A stretch of 64,000 nucleotides of DNA from Syntrophomonas wolfei subsp. methylbutyratica (GCF_001570625.1 NZ_BBQT01000006.1:95853-159852); one strand, 5' to 3'. Counted from the stretch's first letter, positions 8,754-18,748 are shown. Notes: generated by a model from the letters alone, not told the origin. Numbers and translations: made by a program.

Positions 8754-9089
8754 TTAATATTTTTTCAATAGATATCGACGGATTATTCCTAAATTTTGGA
8801 ATATGCGTACACCGAAAACCACCACCGCTGCCAGGTAAAGCTGAACCCCCAGCCTGTCCCCCAAATAAGCCATGCCAGCTGCCAGGAGAGTATTGACCAC
8901 AAAACCACTAACAAAGATGGTGGTATCGAAATTATCTTCCATATAAGCTCGAATCCCGCCGAAAACCGCATCCAGGGCGGCAATAACCGCAATGGACATA
9001 TACTTGGCATAGACCACACTCAGAAAAACCGGTACCTGCATACCGATCAGCAAACCTATCATAAGACAAAAGAGTACTAAGAGCCACAT
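8754..9089 (-). CDS. sbp: small basic membrane protein Sbp (DUF1290), 111 aa
   Basis: A small membrane protein with about three or four hydrophobic helices. It has the family core VFGGIRAYMEDNFDTTIFVSGF and ends in a basic stretch (IIRRYLLKKY). Sbp is commonly found between the DUF881 genes and ftsA in Firmicutes; its role is not known. It starts 3 bases after the DUF881 gene, implying one transcript. Confidence 0.88.
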   Translation of the reverse strand: MWLLVLFCLMIGLLIGMQVPVFLSVVYAKYMSIAVIAALDAVFGGIRAYMEDNFDTTIFVSGFVVNTLLAAGMAYLGDRLGVQLYLAAVVVFGVRIFQNLGIIRRYLLKKY

Positions 9090-9092
9090 AAA

Positions 9093-9821
9093 TTATTCCG
9101 CCTTTTCCTCATATTTAACCGGTTGGGCAAAGGTAAATTTAACACTTCCGCTGTAGGCGGGGATGGTAATTTTCTCAGCCTTTTCTATAGTGGCTTGTAT
9201 TCCCAGCACTTTCAGGGATTCCATATAACCATTCTTAATCAACATCCCACTTTCCAACATATCCGGATTACCTATAGCCTTAATTACAAAAGGCGGGCCT
9301 ATCCTATTCCAATTGACCAAAATCAAAGTACCCGCACACCTTATTTCCGATTTTGCCGTAATCCGTTCACCATTGATGGAAATAGCTTCCGCACCTGAGG
9401 TCTTTAGTTCATTAACCAGCATTAAAAGATCTGAATCGTGAACCAATGAGAAATTAGGATTGTCACCCGGCTGAAGTTCACGGGGATTATCATTGACCGT
9501 TATTATAACACCAGGTCCTTCTACCGCAATAAGCCCGGCACTCATATTAGCATCTTGCAAATCAGCCTGCAAATCGGCCATAGCCTGGTCAGTTTCCCGT
9601 ACATTTTTGAGTTTTTCGCGCAAAGATAGTACTTCCTCCACCAGGGCATCTCTTTCTTCGCTCACGCTCTGTACCTGTTGCGTCAAGTCCTCGACCCGGG
9701 CAGGAACCAGGTTGGCCTGATAACTCTCCGTAGTTTTGAATTGAATCGCCAACATTATACCCAATACCATACAGACAATAGCTATAGAAATTTGAGCACC
9801 TTTACTACGCAAAAGAAGCAC
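9093..9821 (-). CDS. DUF881 family protein (YlxW/YlxX type), 242 aa
   Basis: It has an N-terminal membrane segment (QISIAIVCMVLGIMLAIQF), a coiled coil at about 40-85 (VEDLTQQVQSVSEERDALVE), and then the DUF881 fold. That fold carries GLIAVEGPGVIITVNDN, the GAEAISINGERI strand and a conserved C-terminal VKFTFAQPV. Members are extracytoplasmic proteins of unknown function in the division cluster. It lies 3 bases after ftsQ and 3 bases before sbp, so it is co-transcribed with both. Confidence 0.88.
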   Translation of the reverse strand: MLLLRSKGAQISIAIVCMVLGIMLAIQFKTTESYQANLVPARVEDLTQQVQSVSEERDALVEEVLSLREKLKNVRETDQAMADLQADLQDANMSAGLIAVEGPGVIITVNDNPRELQPGDNPNFSLVHDSDLLMLVNELKTSGAEAISINGERITAKSEIRCAGTLILVNWNRIGPPFVIKAIGNPDMLESGMLIKNGYMESLKVLGIQATIEKAEKITIPAYSGSVKFTFAQPVKYEEKAE

Positions 9822-9824
9822 CCC

Positions 9825-10574
9825 CTATTCCTGTACATTCCTGGTTTTCAAAACCGGTTGGCCCTTAAATCGCAGGTCAACATATTCTAAAACATCAGTA
9901 CCTTTCTCATCCAGCTCAGTTTCAATCGCAAATACCTGTTCCACAAATTTAGTTTTTTCCTCTAATCTTTCCAGGTTTCCAAAGTTGACTTCAGTTCCTT
10001 TTTGGGTATAAAAAACTATTTCTTTGCTTTTGTTTATATAGTGAAAATCAGAAATGGCTTTCCTGCTCTTAATCGATAATGCATCATAGAGGACTTTAAT
10101 CATTTTAACCCCCTCCGGCTCCACGGCCTGTCCCAGATTTACCCGGGGAGGAAGATTATCCATGGTAATTAACGGGTAATCAACGAGGGAGTATTTCTGC
10201 AACTTATCTATACATATGCTATCTTTATCAATACACAGCAAGACATCATGGTAGGGAACCAGAGCCCAGATTTTTCGTTCCTGCACCTGTACTTCAATTT
10301 GCCGGGGGAAGTGCCTTACCAAAGCAGCCTTTTTTATTACCGGGTGAATCTCTATGGCTTTGCTGACAAATTCATCATTTATTTCAAATATGTTTTGTCC
10401 CCTGCTAAGACCGGATAGGCGAAGAACTTCATCCTCGGACACTATCTTCAACCCGGTAATGGTAATTTTCTCTATGTTGAAGAAGGAGCTGTGTAAAAAA
10501 AGATATAGTGAGACTAATACCAGCAAAATTAAAATGGAGATACCGAAAAATTTACGTGAGATAGCCTTGTTCAT
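9825..10574 (-). CDS. ftsQ: cell division protein FtsQ/DivIB, 249 aa
   Basis: This is a bitopic divisome protein. It has a short basic cytoplasmic tail, one membrane helix (FGISILILLVLVSLYLFL), and a POTRA domain beginning FFNIEKITITGLKIVSEDEV. The beta domain follows (HFPRQIEVQVQERKIWALVPY). The end (LEYVDLRFKGQPVLK) matches the FtsQ C-terminal motif that contacts FtsL/FtsB-type partners. It is the first gene of the ftsQ-DUF881-sbp-ftsA-ftsZ block and is separated from murA by 186 bases that include a hairpin repeat, so a promoter here is plausible. Confidence 0.93.
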   Translation of the reverse strand: MNKAISRKFFGISILILLVLVSLYLFLHSSFFNIEKITITGLKIVSEDEVLRLSGLSRGQNIFEINDEFVSKAIEIHPVIKKAALVRHFPRQIEVQVQERKIWALVPYHDVLLCIDKDSICIDKLQKYSLVDYPLITMDNLPPRVNLGQAVEPEGVKMIKVLYDALSIKSRKAISDFHYINKSKEIVFYTQKGTEVNFGNLERLEEKTKFVEQVFAIETELDEKGTDVLEYVDLRFKGQPVLKTRNVQE

Positions 10575-10676
10575 TGTCTTCTCCTATCCCCATAATTACT
10601 GTGAAGATTATAGCAGAAATTCGCAACAAAATCATTGTATCCCTGTAAAAAAAAAAGAATACGACAGCTTAAAGCA

Positions 10677-10736
10677 TCGTTATATCACGGGGACGTCTCT
10701 GTTGATATTATCAGCGGAAACATCTCCGTGATATGT
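10677..10736. repeat. long imperfect palindrome of the GGGGACG repeat type
   Basis: TATATCACGGGGACGTCTCT then GTTGATA lies opposite TATCAGCGGAAACATCTCCG then TGATATG, a 26-bp imperfect stem around TTA. The sequence is related to the GTCACGGGGACGGGGTTGTTGACA units at 14773, 14876, 27884 and 28720. It sits between murA and ftsQ. Confidence 0.65.
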
Positions 10737-10760
10737 TTCTTCCTTTTCTCTCTTTACATT

Positions 10761-12008
10761 CTATACTCGGCGTATATCCGCCCCTAATTTCTCCAGCTTT
10801 TCATGAATTTTTTCATAACCCCGGTCTATGTGTTCCACCTTGCTTATTATAGTCTCTTCATGGGCAAATAAAGCAGCCAGGATTAACGCAGCACCGGCTC
10901 TCAGATCAGTCGCTTCTACTGTAGCTCCTTCCAGGGCCGTTTTCCCTTTAACAATAGCGATACGACCCTCCAGTTTTATATCGGCTCCCATACGCCTGAG
11001 TTCCTGAACATGCATATAACGGTTTTCGAAAATGGTTTCAACTATAATACTGGTTCCGGGAATAGCGGCAAATAAGGCCATCATCTGGGGTTGCATATCA
11101 GTGGGAAAACCCGGGTAGGGCATGGTTTTAATGTCGGTGGGGCGGTATTTATGGTTTCCTATTACTCTGACCCCGGAACTTTTAGGGATAACATCTACCC
11201 CAATCTCTCTCAATTTAGCAATTAAGGGTTGTAGATGCTCCAATACGACATTTTCCAAAAACACCTCACCACGGCTGATGGCTGCAGCCACCATAAAAGT
11301 TCCGGCCTCAATACGATCAGGAATTACCCGGTACTCAACCCCATTTAGTCTTTCTACTCCCTCAATATGCACCGTATCCAGACCCGCCCCAGTAATTCTG
11401 GCTCCCATACCATTGAGAAAATTTTGCAAATCAGTGATCTCCGGTTCGCGAGCTGCATTTCGTATGGTAGTAATACCAGGAGTAAGGGCTGCTGCCATAA
11501 TAATGTTTTCCGTAGCCCCCACACTGGGGAAATCAAGCAATATTTCTTTGCCCATTATACCCTGGGCTTTTCCCTCCATAAAGCCATATTCTTCAGTCAA
11601 TTCATATCCGAGATTTCTTAAACCTTTTAAATGCAGATCCATCGGCCTGACCCCTATGGCACATCCTCCGGGATAAGCTACCCGGGCTCGCTGAAAGCGC
11701 CCTAGCAAAGCTCCCATCACCAGGTTGGATGCTCTCATCTTCCGGGAAATGCTTTCCGGGAGCTCATAATTGTTAATAGTCCTGGCATCTATCACCAATA
11801 CACTGGCTTCTCGTTTCACTTTTGCTCCTAGTATTTCCAAAGCCATAGACATCACATTTATATCTTCCAAATCGGGCACCCCGGATAATACCACTTCACC
11901 CATTGACATCAGACTGGCGGCCATAATAGGCAAAGTTGCATTTTTTGAACCACTTATTTCGACCTGGCCTTTTAGCCGCCGTCCTCCTCTGAGCCTCAAA
12001 CTATTCAA
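10761..12008 (-). CDS. murA: UDP-N-acetylglucosamine 1-carboxyvinyltransferase MurA, 415 aa
   Basis: It transfers enolpyruvate from PEP to UDP-GlcNAc, the first committed step of peptidoglycan synthesis. The fosfomycin-target cysteine is present in YPGGCAIGVRP (Cys116), along with LKGQVEISGSKNATLP at the start and PDRIEAGTFMVAA and PYPGFPTDMQPQ later. Length is normal. The start is TTG (12008) with GGAGGTG upstream. It follows murC by 19 bases. murB, often next to these genes, is not between murC and ftsQ. Confidence 0.97.
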   Translation of the reverse strand: MNSLRLRGGRRLKGQVEISGSKNATLPIMAASLMSMGEVVLSGVPDLEDINVMSMALEILGAKVKREASVLVIDARTINNYELPESISRKMRASNLVMGALLGRFQRARVAYPGGCAIGVRPMDLHLKGLRNLGYELTEEYGFMEGKAQGIMGKEILLDFPSVGATENIIMAAALTPGITTIRNAAREPEITDLQNFLNGMGARITGAGLDTVHIEGVERLNGVEYRVIPDRIEAGTFMVAAAISRGEVFLENVVLEHLQPLIAKLREIGVDVIPKSSGVRVIGNHKYRPTDIKTMPYPGFPTDMQPQMMALFAAIPGTSIIVETIFENRYMHVQELRRMGADIKLEGRIAIVKGKTALEGATVEATDLRAGAALILAALFAHEETIISKVEHIDRGYEKIHEKLEKLGADIRRV

Positions 12009-12027
12009 GAAAACACCTCCACCAGGA

Positions 12028-13425
12028 CTAAACCTTCAGGACAGACTCGGGAAGAACCTCAAGCAATTGCAGGCCCAGTTTCCATATGTCACCAGCCCCC
12101 ATGGTAATAATCAAATCATTCTCCTGGCTTATTTGAAGCAGGTAAGGAATAATCTCTTCTCTCTGGGGGATATATACCGAGTGGCAGCCAATATTTTGGG
12201 CAGCCTGGCAAACCACTTCCCCACTAATCCCAGGAATAGCTTCTTCCCCGGCAGAATAAACCTCAGTGATTATCGCCAGGTCAGCATTTATTAAGGCCTC
12301 GCCCAATTGACGACCCAACAATTGGGTACGCGAATAACGATGAGGTTGATATACCACAATTACCCTTCCGGAGTGGAAGTTCCTGGCCGCATCAATTGTC
12401 GCCCGGATTTCTGTGGGGTGATGAGCATAGTCATCTACTACCGTAACCAAAGCTTTCTGTCCCTGGATTTGAAACCTGCGCCTGGCTCCGTGGAAATTCT
12501 TTAAAGCTGATTTTATTGGCTCCATTTCTAGTCCCAGCTCCAGAGCACTGGCTATGGCTGCTAAAGCATTTAAAGCATTGTGTTTTCCCGGAACCGCCAG
12601 TTCAAAACGAGCCAGGAACCCCAGATCTCGCTTATAAACATCAAAACGCGAGCCCAAACCAATAGACTCCCAATTCAGAAAATAATAGTCGTTAGATAAG
12701 TCTTCTCCATAAAACAACAAGCGTTTGTTTAGCGTTAAATCTTTTACTAAACTACGATTAAAAGCATCTCCTCCATAGAGCATGGCAAAGCCTTCCGGTC
12801 TAAGCTGCTCAACAAACTGGCGAAAAGCTTTTCTGATATTATCCACCGACTTGTAATAATCCAGGTGATCATCTTCAACATTGGTTATTAAAGCAATATA
12901 TGGTCTCAAGTCAAGAAACGAAGCATCACTTTCATCAGCTTCCACCACGAAATAATCTCCTCTTCCCAGTTTGGCGTTCAGCTCGCTTCCCTGCAACTCC
13001 CCCCCAACAATAAAGGAAGGGTCGGTTCCGCAATTGGCCAATACCATGTACAACATGGATGTCGTGGTGGTCTTTCCATGAGCCCCGGCAACTGCCACTG
13101 CCTTTTTGGCATTGGCCAAATGGGCCAGCATCTGTCCCCGTTTTAATATAGGAATCTTTTTCTCTCTGGCCAACCTTAGCTCAATATTATCTTGAGGCAC
13201 GGCTGACGATGCGACCAGCAAATCCACCCCTTCCTTAAGATTGGATGAAGAATGACCCTTAAATATCTCGATACCTATTTCTTCAAGCCTTCTGGTAGTA
13301 TCGTTGACCTGCAGGTCTGAACCACTAACCTTATAACCCTGTTGGGCAAGTACCCTGGCTATACCGCTCATTCCTGCTCCGGCAATTCCTACCATGTGAA
13401 TCCATTTTCCTGGAGTGAAAGCCAT
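12028..13425 (-). CDS. murC: UDP-N-acetylmuramate--L-alanine ligase MurC, 465 aa
   Basis: It adds the first amino acid of the stem peptide. The N-terminal Rossmann motif (IHMVGIAGAGMSGIARVL), the ATP loop GAHGKTTTT, the VVEADESDASF metal site and VVDDYAHHPTEI are all present. The frame stays open to 13476, but I chose ATG 13425. It has GAAGGAGATGAGGG just upstream and starts 8 residues before the conserved strand. The intervening 150 bases to murG hold no gene. Confidence 0.96.
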   Translation of the reverse strand: MAFTPGKWIHMVGIAGAGMSGIARVLAQQGYKVSGSDLQVNDTTRRLEEIGIEIFKGHSSSNLKEGVDLLVASSAVPQDNIELRLAREKKIPILKRGQMLAHLANAKKAVAVAGAHGKTTTTSMLYMVLANCGTDPSFIVGGELQGSELNAKLGRGDYFVVEADESDASFLDLRPYIALITNVEDDHLDYYKSVDNIRKAFRQFVEQLRPEGFAMLYGGDAFNRSLVKDLTLNKRLLFYGEDLSNDYYFLNWESIGLGSRFDVYKRDLGFLARFELAVPGKHNALNALAAIASALELGLEMEPIKSALKNFHGARRRFQIQGQKALVTVVDDYAHHPTEIRATIDAARNFHSGRVIVVYQPHRYSRTQLLGRQLGEALINADLAIITEVYSAGEEAIPGISGEVVCQAAQNIGCHSVYIPQREEIIPYLLQISQENDLIITMGAGDIWKLGLQLLEVLPESVLKV

Positions 13426-13622
13426 TCCCTCATCTCCTTCTCCAACATCTGTCCCAGTACATTTTATAGTATGCATAATTAATAGAAGTGGTTACATTAA
13501 AGCTGCTTGTCCCAGCCGCAAAACCAGCGGTGACTTTGGTTAAAACCCTCGGGAAAGCTCATATTGGTGGATTAGCGGATACGGCGGGAGTAACATTTTT
13601 GCCCATGCCTGGCCATAATTAC

Positions 13623-14726
13623 TCAATTGTCTGGCAGTGTTAATATTACATCCAGGATCTCATTCAAGGCATTGGGCCGGCCCTCTTTTGCCATATTCCT
13701 TGCCATTTCCTTTAAGCAAACCGGGGTTTTCCTTAGTTCATTAACCTTTTTATAAAGAGTATCCCCATCCAGGAACTCATCAATAACCATTTCCACGGCT
13801 TTTTTTGCCAGTAAAGCCCGAGCATTTTTCTCCTGGTGATTTTCCGCCGCATAGGGATAGGGAACCAAAATTGCCGGCAACCCAAGAATAGCCAGCTCAG
13901 AAAGGGTGCCGGCTCCCGCCCGGCATACGGCCAAATCAGCCGCCGCCAGGGCTTCCTCAATATTAAACATATAGGGATATAAGTGGAGAAACCGCCTTTT
14001 ACCAAGTGACAAGCATTCCTCCACCTGCGGTTTAATTTCATTATAGGATGATTCTCCCGTAATCCATATTATTTGCATCTGGCTATCCTGCCAGCGCTCC
14101 ACCGCTTCCAACATAGCCTGGTTGATAGTCATGGCCCCGCGGCTACCGCCAAAAACCACCAGGGTAAACAGATTAGGCTCAAGCTGCAGCTTTTTTATGC
14201 TCTCCGCCCGCTGGACATCCAATATTTCCGACCTAACCGGCAAACCGGTTACTTTCATGGATTTGGCCTTCATATAAGGGGCGGCTTCGGCAAAATTAAG
14301 TAAAGCATAATCCACTCTCCGGGCCAGATTCCGGTTGGCCAGCCCGGGAATAGCATTCTGTTCATGTATCACGGTCTTAGACGGGAAAAAAGTAGCCGCT
14401 AGTACAACAGGAAAAGAAACATAGCCGCCAGTACCTATCACGATATCAGGTTGAAAATCTTTTATTATATCCCAAGCCTGAAAAAAACTGCGGGGAAATT
14501 TCACCAGGGAGCGAGAAGCTTTGAGCATGGAGGAGCGGTCAATTCCTGATATATCGATAGTAGTGAATCTTAGGCCCGCCCGGGGAACAATATTAGACTC
14601 CAAACCCTTTTTCGTACCTACATAGAGGATTTCTGCTTCCCCTTGCCTCCCCTTTAAACCGCTGGCTATAGCCAGGGCTGGATATATATGTCCTCCGGTA
14701 CCTCCCCCGGTAATGATAAACTTCAT
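13623..14726 (-). CDS. murG: lipid II synthase MurG, 367 aa
   Basis: This GT28 glycosyltransferase moves GlcNAc from UDP-GlcNAc to lipid I on the inner membrane face. It has the [20 protein letters not shown] start, the [12 protein letters not shown] motif, the [15 protein letters not shown]-loop and the [15 protein letters not shown] donor site. The open frame continues 109 codons upstream to 15053, but that part is translated repeat DNA. The real start is ATG 14726, preceded by AAGGAGG with a 10-base gap. Confidence 0.96.
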   Translation of the reverse strand: MKFIITGGGTGGHIYPALAIASGLKGRQGEAEILYVGTKKGLESNIVPRAGLRFTTIDISGIDRSSMLKASRSLVKFPRSFFQAWDIIKDFQPDIVIGTGGYVSFPVVLAATFFPSKTVIHEQNAIPGLANRNLARRVDYALLNFAEAAPYMKAKSMKVTGLPVRSEILDVQRAESIKKLQLEPNLFTLVVFGGSRGAMTINQAMLEAVERWQDSQMQIIWITGESSYNEIKPQVEECLSLGKRRFLHLYPYMFNIEEALAAADLAVCRAGAGTLSELAILGLPAILVPYPYAAENHQEKNARALLAKKAVEMVIDEFLDGDTLYKKVNELRKTPVCLKEMARNMAKEGRPNALNEILDVILTLPDN

Positions 14727-14772
14727 TTGAACTGCCTGCCTCCTTAACATAAACCAACCAGAAACTAACCCA

Positions 14773-15040
14773 ATGTCACGGGGACGGGGTTGTTGACAAC
14801 TTCGCCCTTCTGATTTCTGACGTTCGACATCCGACCACCAATAACCCCTCCGCCCTCCGTCTTCCGCCTTCCGGGATGTCACGGGGACGGGGTTGTTGAC
14901 AACTTCGCCCTTCTGATTTCTGACGTTCGACATCCGACCACCAATAACCCCTCCGCCCTCCGTCTTCCGTCTTCCGTCTTCCGCCCTCCGTCTTCCGTCT
15001 TCCGTCTTCCGCCCTCCGTCTTCCGCCTTCCGTCTTCCGA
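14773..15040. repeat. 103-bp tandem duplication followed by CTTCCGT heptamer array
   Basis: The unit starting ATGTCACGGGGACGGGGTTG at 14773 recurs at 14876 with exactly 103-base spacing and almost no change. Each unit joins a GGGGACGGGGTTGTTGACAACTT element to CCGCCCTCCGTCTTCCG. After the second unit, 14952-15040 is an array of about twelve 7-bp units (CTTCCGT, with CTTCCGC and CCTCCGT variants). It fills the murG-ftsW gap, and the ftsW stop codon lies a few bases beyond its edge. Confidence 0.85.
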
Positions 15041-15043
15041 CGA

Positions 15044-16138
15044 TTAATTGCAATAGCGGGAGATGTTCAGCAGCAAGCCTACTCCACAGAGGGTGAACAA
15101 CAATGATGAACCTCCATAGCTTATAAATGGTAAAGTTATTCCGGTAACCGGCAGTGCGCCTGCTACTACCGCGATATTAACCAAGGCCTGAAAAACTATC
15201 ATTAGCGTAATACCAACCGCCAGGAGACTGCCAAAGGTATCCGGAGCCTTGATGGCCGTTCTAAATCCCCGCCAGGCAAAGAGTAAAAAAAGAAGCAGAA
15301 CCAGGCAGGCTCCCACAAAACCTAATTCTTCGCCCAGAATAGCAAAAATAAAATCCGTATGTTGTTCCGGAAGGTAGAAGAATTTTTGCCGGCTCCGTCC
15401 CAGGCCCATTCCAAACAAACCTCCCGAGCCCAGGGCATAAAGGGACTGAATGGTCTGATAGCCTTCATCACCCGCATATTTCCAGGGATTCAAAAAGGCA
15501 ACCAGCCTTTCCAAACGGTAGGGAGCAACCGCTATAGCCGCCAATATCGCACCTAATCCGGCCATAAAAACCGCCCCCAGATGAGACCATTTGGCCCCGG
15601 CGGCCAGCAACATGAAAAATACCGTGGCCGCAATGGCAAAAGCGGTTCCCAGATCAGGCTGCAGCATAATCAATCCCCCAACCAGTGCCACCAAAAGCAA
15701 GTAGGGCAGTACTCCTTTCGAGAAAGAGCGTATGGAGGAAAGGTTCTGATCCATGGTCCGGGCCAAAAGCATTATCATTCCCAATTTGGCCAGTTCCGAA
15801 GGGGAAAAACGCAAAAAACCCACTCCCAGCCAGCGCTTGGATTCATTTACCTCAATACCCAGGGGAGTAATTACCAGAACCAGGCAAATCAAGGAAATGA
15901 CCATCAAGGGCAGGGCCAGGTCTTTAAGCTTGGAATAGTTTATTTTCATTATTACCAGCATAGCCATTATACCTAATATCGCCCAATATAACTGGCGCTT
16001 AAAAAAATGGTAGGCATCGTCATAGCGGATATTCGAAGTAACCGCGCTGGAACTAAACACCATTACCAATCCTATTCCTAACAAGGCCATTGTGGTTATA
16101 AACAAGATAAAATCCGGCGGGCCTTTTTTTGCTCTCAA
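15044..16138 (-). CDS. ftsW: lipid II polymerase FtsW/SpoVE, 364 aa
   Basis: This is a SEDS-family glycosyltransferase with about ten membrane helices. Family signatures seen are [19 protein letters not shown] (the catalytic-Asp region follows), [10 protein letters not shown], the [17 protein letters not shown] loop, [14 protein letters not shown] and the C-terminal [12 protein letters not shown]. The start is TTG at 16138 with GGGGGGAAAGA upstream. The position between murD and murG is the place of spoVE or ftsW in Firmicutes. With a single SEDS gene in this cluster I cannot say whether it works in vegetative division, spore cortex synthesis, or both. Confidence 0.94.
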   Translation of the reverse strand: MRAKKGPPDFILFITTMALLGIGLVMVFSSSAVTSNIRYDDAYHFFKRQLYWAILGIMAMLVIMKINYSKLKDLALPLMVISLICLVLVITPLGIEVNESKRWLGVGFLRFSPSELAKLGMIMLLARTMDQNLSSIRSFSKGVLPYLLLVALVGGLIMLQPDLGTAFAIAATVFFMLLAAGAKWSHLGAVFMAGLGAILAAIAVAPYRLERLVAFLNPWKYAGDEGYQTIQSLYALGSGGLFGMGLGRSRQKFFYLPEQHTDFIFAILGEELGFVGACLVLLLFLLFAWRGFRTAIKAPDTFGSLLAVGITLMIVFQALVNIAVVAGALPVTGITLPFISYGGSSLLFTLCGVGLLLNISRYCN

Positions 16139-16174
16139 TCTTTCCCCCCCCAGCAGAAGCAGTAGTAGGAGAAA

Positions 16175-17536
16175 CTATTTGGAAATAGACTTGACCATCT
16201 CACAAAAGAGATCCCCCCGCTGTTCATAGCTTGCGAACATATCCCAACTGGCACAAGCCGGAGAGAGCAGTACTACTTCACCCTTTCGCGCCAGTTCGTG
16301 GGCCTTGCTTACAGCCGCTTGCAGGTCTTCTACCTCATGTATATTCCGGAAACCGGCATCGATGACTGCAGCCTTTATTTCTTCCCGGGCCTCCCCCAGC
16401 AGGACTAATTCTCTCACTTTCTGCTTTATTAACCCGGCCAGCTGGGAGAAACTGGAGCCCTTATTTCTGCCCCCGGCTATCAGTATAATAGGCTGGTTAA
16501 AAGAGTCCAGGGCTTTCATCACCGACTCGGGATTGGTAGCCTTGGAGTCATTTACATAAAAGACATCATCATAAAGGCCCAGCTCCTCCATCCGATGCCT
16601 AACCCCAGGAAAAGTGGCCAGAGCCTGGCGAATATCATCCGGGCTAACCCCGGCAATACTGGCCATCACTGTAGCAGCTAGAATATTCTCCAGATTGTGT
16701 TTCCCCCGCAGGGAGACTTCATCTATTCTCGCTATTTCCTGAACACTTCCCGCCCTCTTAATAGTTATGACCCCATTATCTATAAACGCCCCTTCCTGCA
16801 ACTCCCGTTCACAGGAAAAAAACAAGGTCCGGGCAGGGCAGCTTCGGGCCATTTCCCTTAGAATAGAATCTTCATAATTAAATACCGCATAATCATCTGG
16901 CTTTTGCTGGGCAAATATCCTGGCTTTCGCCTCAATATATCTTTCCATCGTCTTGTGCCGGTTAAGGTGATCAGGAGTGATATTAAGCAGGCCGCAGATA
17001 TAAGGCCGGAAGCTTGAACTGCTCTCCAGTTGAAAACTGGACAACTCTACCACAATTATCCCTGCAGAGATACTATCCAGCAAAGTGGTCAAGGGAATGC
17101 CGATATTGCCGCCGGCCAGTGAATTCCTCCCTGCCTGGGCTAAAATGTAGTGAAGTAAGGAAGTAGTAGTAGTCTTGCCGTTGGTTCCGCTTATGGCCAG
17201 GAACTCAACTGTCTTTGGTTTCAGGATATAAGCCAGTTCCACCTCTCCAATTACCGGGATTCCCTGCTCCCGGGCTTGCCGGATTGCTGCTGTTTCCAGC
17301 GGAACTCCCGGGCTTACTACCAGCAGATCAAAATCCTGCCGCTTCACTTCCGGATATCCCCCGGCATAATACCTTATGCCCTGTTTTCCCAATTCATCCA
17401 GAATCGGAGCCAGGGTTCGGGCTTCTTTTTCATCACAAGCGCTAAGCTGAGCGCCACGCTTCTCCAGGGCCTTTATCGCCGCCATTCCACTGCGGGCCAA
17501 ACCTACTACCAGTATCCTCTTACCGCTAAAATCCAA
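16175..17536 (-). CDS. murD: UDP-N-acetylmuramoylalanine--D-glutamate ligase MurD, 453 aa
   Basis: It adds D-Glu to UDP-MurNAc-Ala. It shows the FSGKRILVVGLARSGMAA start, the ATP loop ISGTNGKTTTTSLLH, NITPDHLNRH and FYVNDSKATNPESV. The open frame reaches 17584, which would overlap mraY by 25 bases. A TTG at 17536 with GGGAGGAG 6 bases upstream gives the family's usual N-terminus and no overlap, so I use it. Confidence 0.95.
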   Translation of the reverse strand: MDFSGKRILVVGLARSGMAAIKALEKRGAQLSACDEKEARTLAPILDELGKQGIRYYAGGYPEVKRQDFDLLVVSPGVPLETAAIRQAREQGIPVIGEVELAYILKPKTVEFLAISGTNGKTTTTSLLHYILAQAGRNSLAGGNIGIPLTTLLDSISAGIIVVELSSFQLESSSSFRPYICGLLNITPDHLNRHKTMERYIEAKARIFAQQKPDDYAVFNYEDSILREMARSCPARTLFFSCERELQEGAFIDNGVITIKRAGSVQEIARIDEVSLRGKHNLENILAATVMASIAGVSPDDIRQALATFPGVRHRMEELGLYDDVFYVNDSKATNPESVMKALDSFNQPIILIAGGRNKGSSFSQLAGLIKQKVRELVLLGEAREEIKAAVIDAGFRNIHEVEDLQAAVSKAHELARKGEVVLLSPACASWDMFASYEQRGDLFCEMVKSISK

Positions 17537-17559
17537 TACATCTCCTCCCAACAGGGGGC

Positions 17560-18534
17560 TTAGCCTACTCCCCAAAAGCTCCAAATCCCCAGTAGCATAA
17601 AAACAAAGGAAAGGCCCCAGAAATATCTTACCACCCTGGTTTCCGGCCAGCCTTTCAACTCATAATGGTGATGCAAGGGAGCCATGCGAAATATCCTCTT
17701 TCTCGTAGTTTGGTAGGATATAACCTGTAAGATAACACTTAAGGTTTCAATCACATAGACCCCACCAATAATAATCAAAGCTATTTCCGAGCGGGTTAAG
17801 GCCGCCACAGCAGCCACTGCTCCTCCCAGGGCCATAGAACCGGTATCTCCCATAAAAACCCGGGCAGGATGGCGGTTAAATATTAGAAAACCCAGGCAAG
17901 CTCCGGCCAGTGCGCCACAAAAAACACTCAAGCTATAATGTCCGGTCATAACGCAAATGACCGCCAGGGCCAGGCTTACAAAAAAGCTTACCCCGGAAGC
18001 CAGTCCATCCAGGCCATCAGTAAGATTCACCGCATTGGCAGTACTCACCACAACAAAAACAATGAAGGGAAGATACCACCAACCAGGATCCACTGCATGG
18101 CCGGTAAAGGGTATAAGTATAGCGGTTCCCCGTTTAAAATAAAGAATCAACAAAAGCCCGAAAAGAAATGCTATCAGGAGCTGCAATCCTAGTTTTTCTC
18201 GGGCACGGAGCCCCAGGGAACGTTTCAATACCACCTTGATATAGTCATCCCCAAAGCCTACTGAACCAAATGCCAGCATTAGCAGCACCGCTGCCAGGGC
18301 TTCAGTACTGCTACCTGCCATAATGAAGCTGGCCAGCATTACGGCGGTAATAATAATTATCCCCCCCATGGTGGGGGTGCCTGCTTTGGCATAATGACCT
18401 TTGGGGCCTTCCTCTCTAATATTCTGCCCTACTTTGAGCCGTTTAAGAAATGGTATCATTATAGGTCCCATTATTATTGAAACCACAATGGCAATAGCTG
18501 CCGCAATAAATGCATTAATTAAATAATTCTGCAA
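17560..18534 (-). CDS. mraY: phospho-MurNAc-pentapeptide transferase MraY, 324 aa
   Basis: This polytopic membrane enzyme makes lipid I from UDP-MurNAc-pentapeptide and undecaprenyl phosphate. The magnesium-binding aspartates are in FGDDYIKV and NLTDGLDGLASG. The cytoplasmic MAPLHHHYELKGWPE motif is near the C-terminus, and VFMGDTGSMALGG is also present. About ten hydrophobic helices are apparent. A short repeat element lies between it and murF upstream, but the reading direction and spacing still suit co-transcription. Confidence 0.97.
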   Translation of the reverse strand: MQNYLINAFIAAAIAIVVSIIMGPIMIPFLKRLKVGQNIREEGPKGHYAKAGTPTMGGIIIITAVMLASFIMAGSSTEALAAVLLMLAFGSVGFGDDYIKVVLKRSLGLRAREKLGLQLLIAFLFGLLLILYFKRGTAILIPFTGHAVDPGWWYLPFIVFVVVSTANAVNLTDGLDGLASGVSFFVSLALAVICVMTGHYSLSVFCGALAGACLGFLIFNRHPARVFMGDTGSMALGGAVAAVAALTRSEIALIIIGGVYVIETLSVILQVISYQTTRKRIFRMAPLHHHYELKGWPETRVVRYFWGLSFVFMLLGIWSFWGVG

Positions 18535-18570
18535 AGGATACCCTCCTGCTTAAGGAAAATTATTATTTGA

Positions 18571-18745
18571 TTCCGCTGCAAAAAGTAATAATTATGCATT
18601 AGCTTGCATAAATATTCCGCTCCAGCGTCCTTAATAGCGACCGCAGGGAGCATCAGTTGTGCCCGACAGGGCGCTCCGCATGGGCAACACTCGCTTTGCA
18701 TATTTATGCAACCCTATGCAGCAAAAAGGGGTTTTTGCAGTAGAG
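18571..18745 (-). repeat. dispersed inverted-repeat element, short copy (175 bp) between mraY and murF
   Basis: The minus-oriented copy has ends TTCCGCTGCAAAAA and TTTTTGCAGTAGAG. It keeps the CTGTCGGGCACAACTGATG module and both inner arms but lacks the other modules. The flanks are TTATTATTTGA (18560-18570) and TCATTATTTAA (18746-18756), 9 of 11 identical, which looks like an aged target duplication. The murF stop codon lies in the right-hand flank. Confidence 0.85.
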
Positions 18746-18748
18746 TCA

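Noticed and set aside
14952..15040. CRISPR array
   Set aside because: The units are contiguous 7-mers with no spacers, and there are no cas genes.
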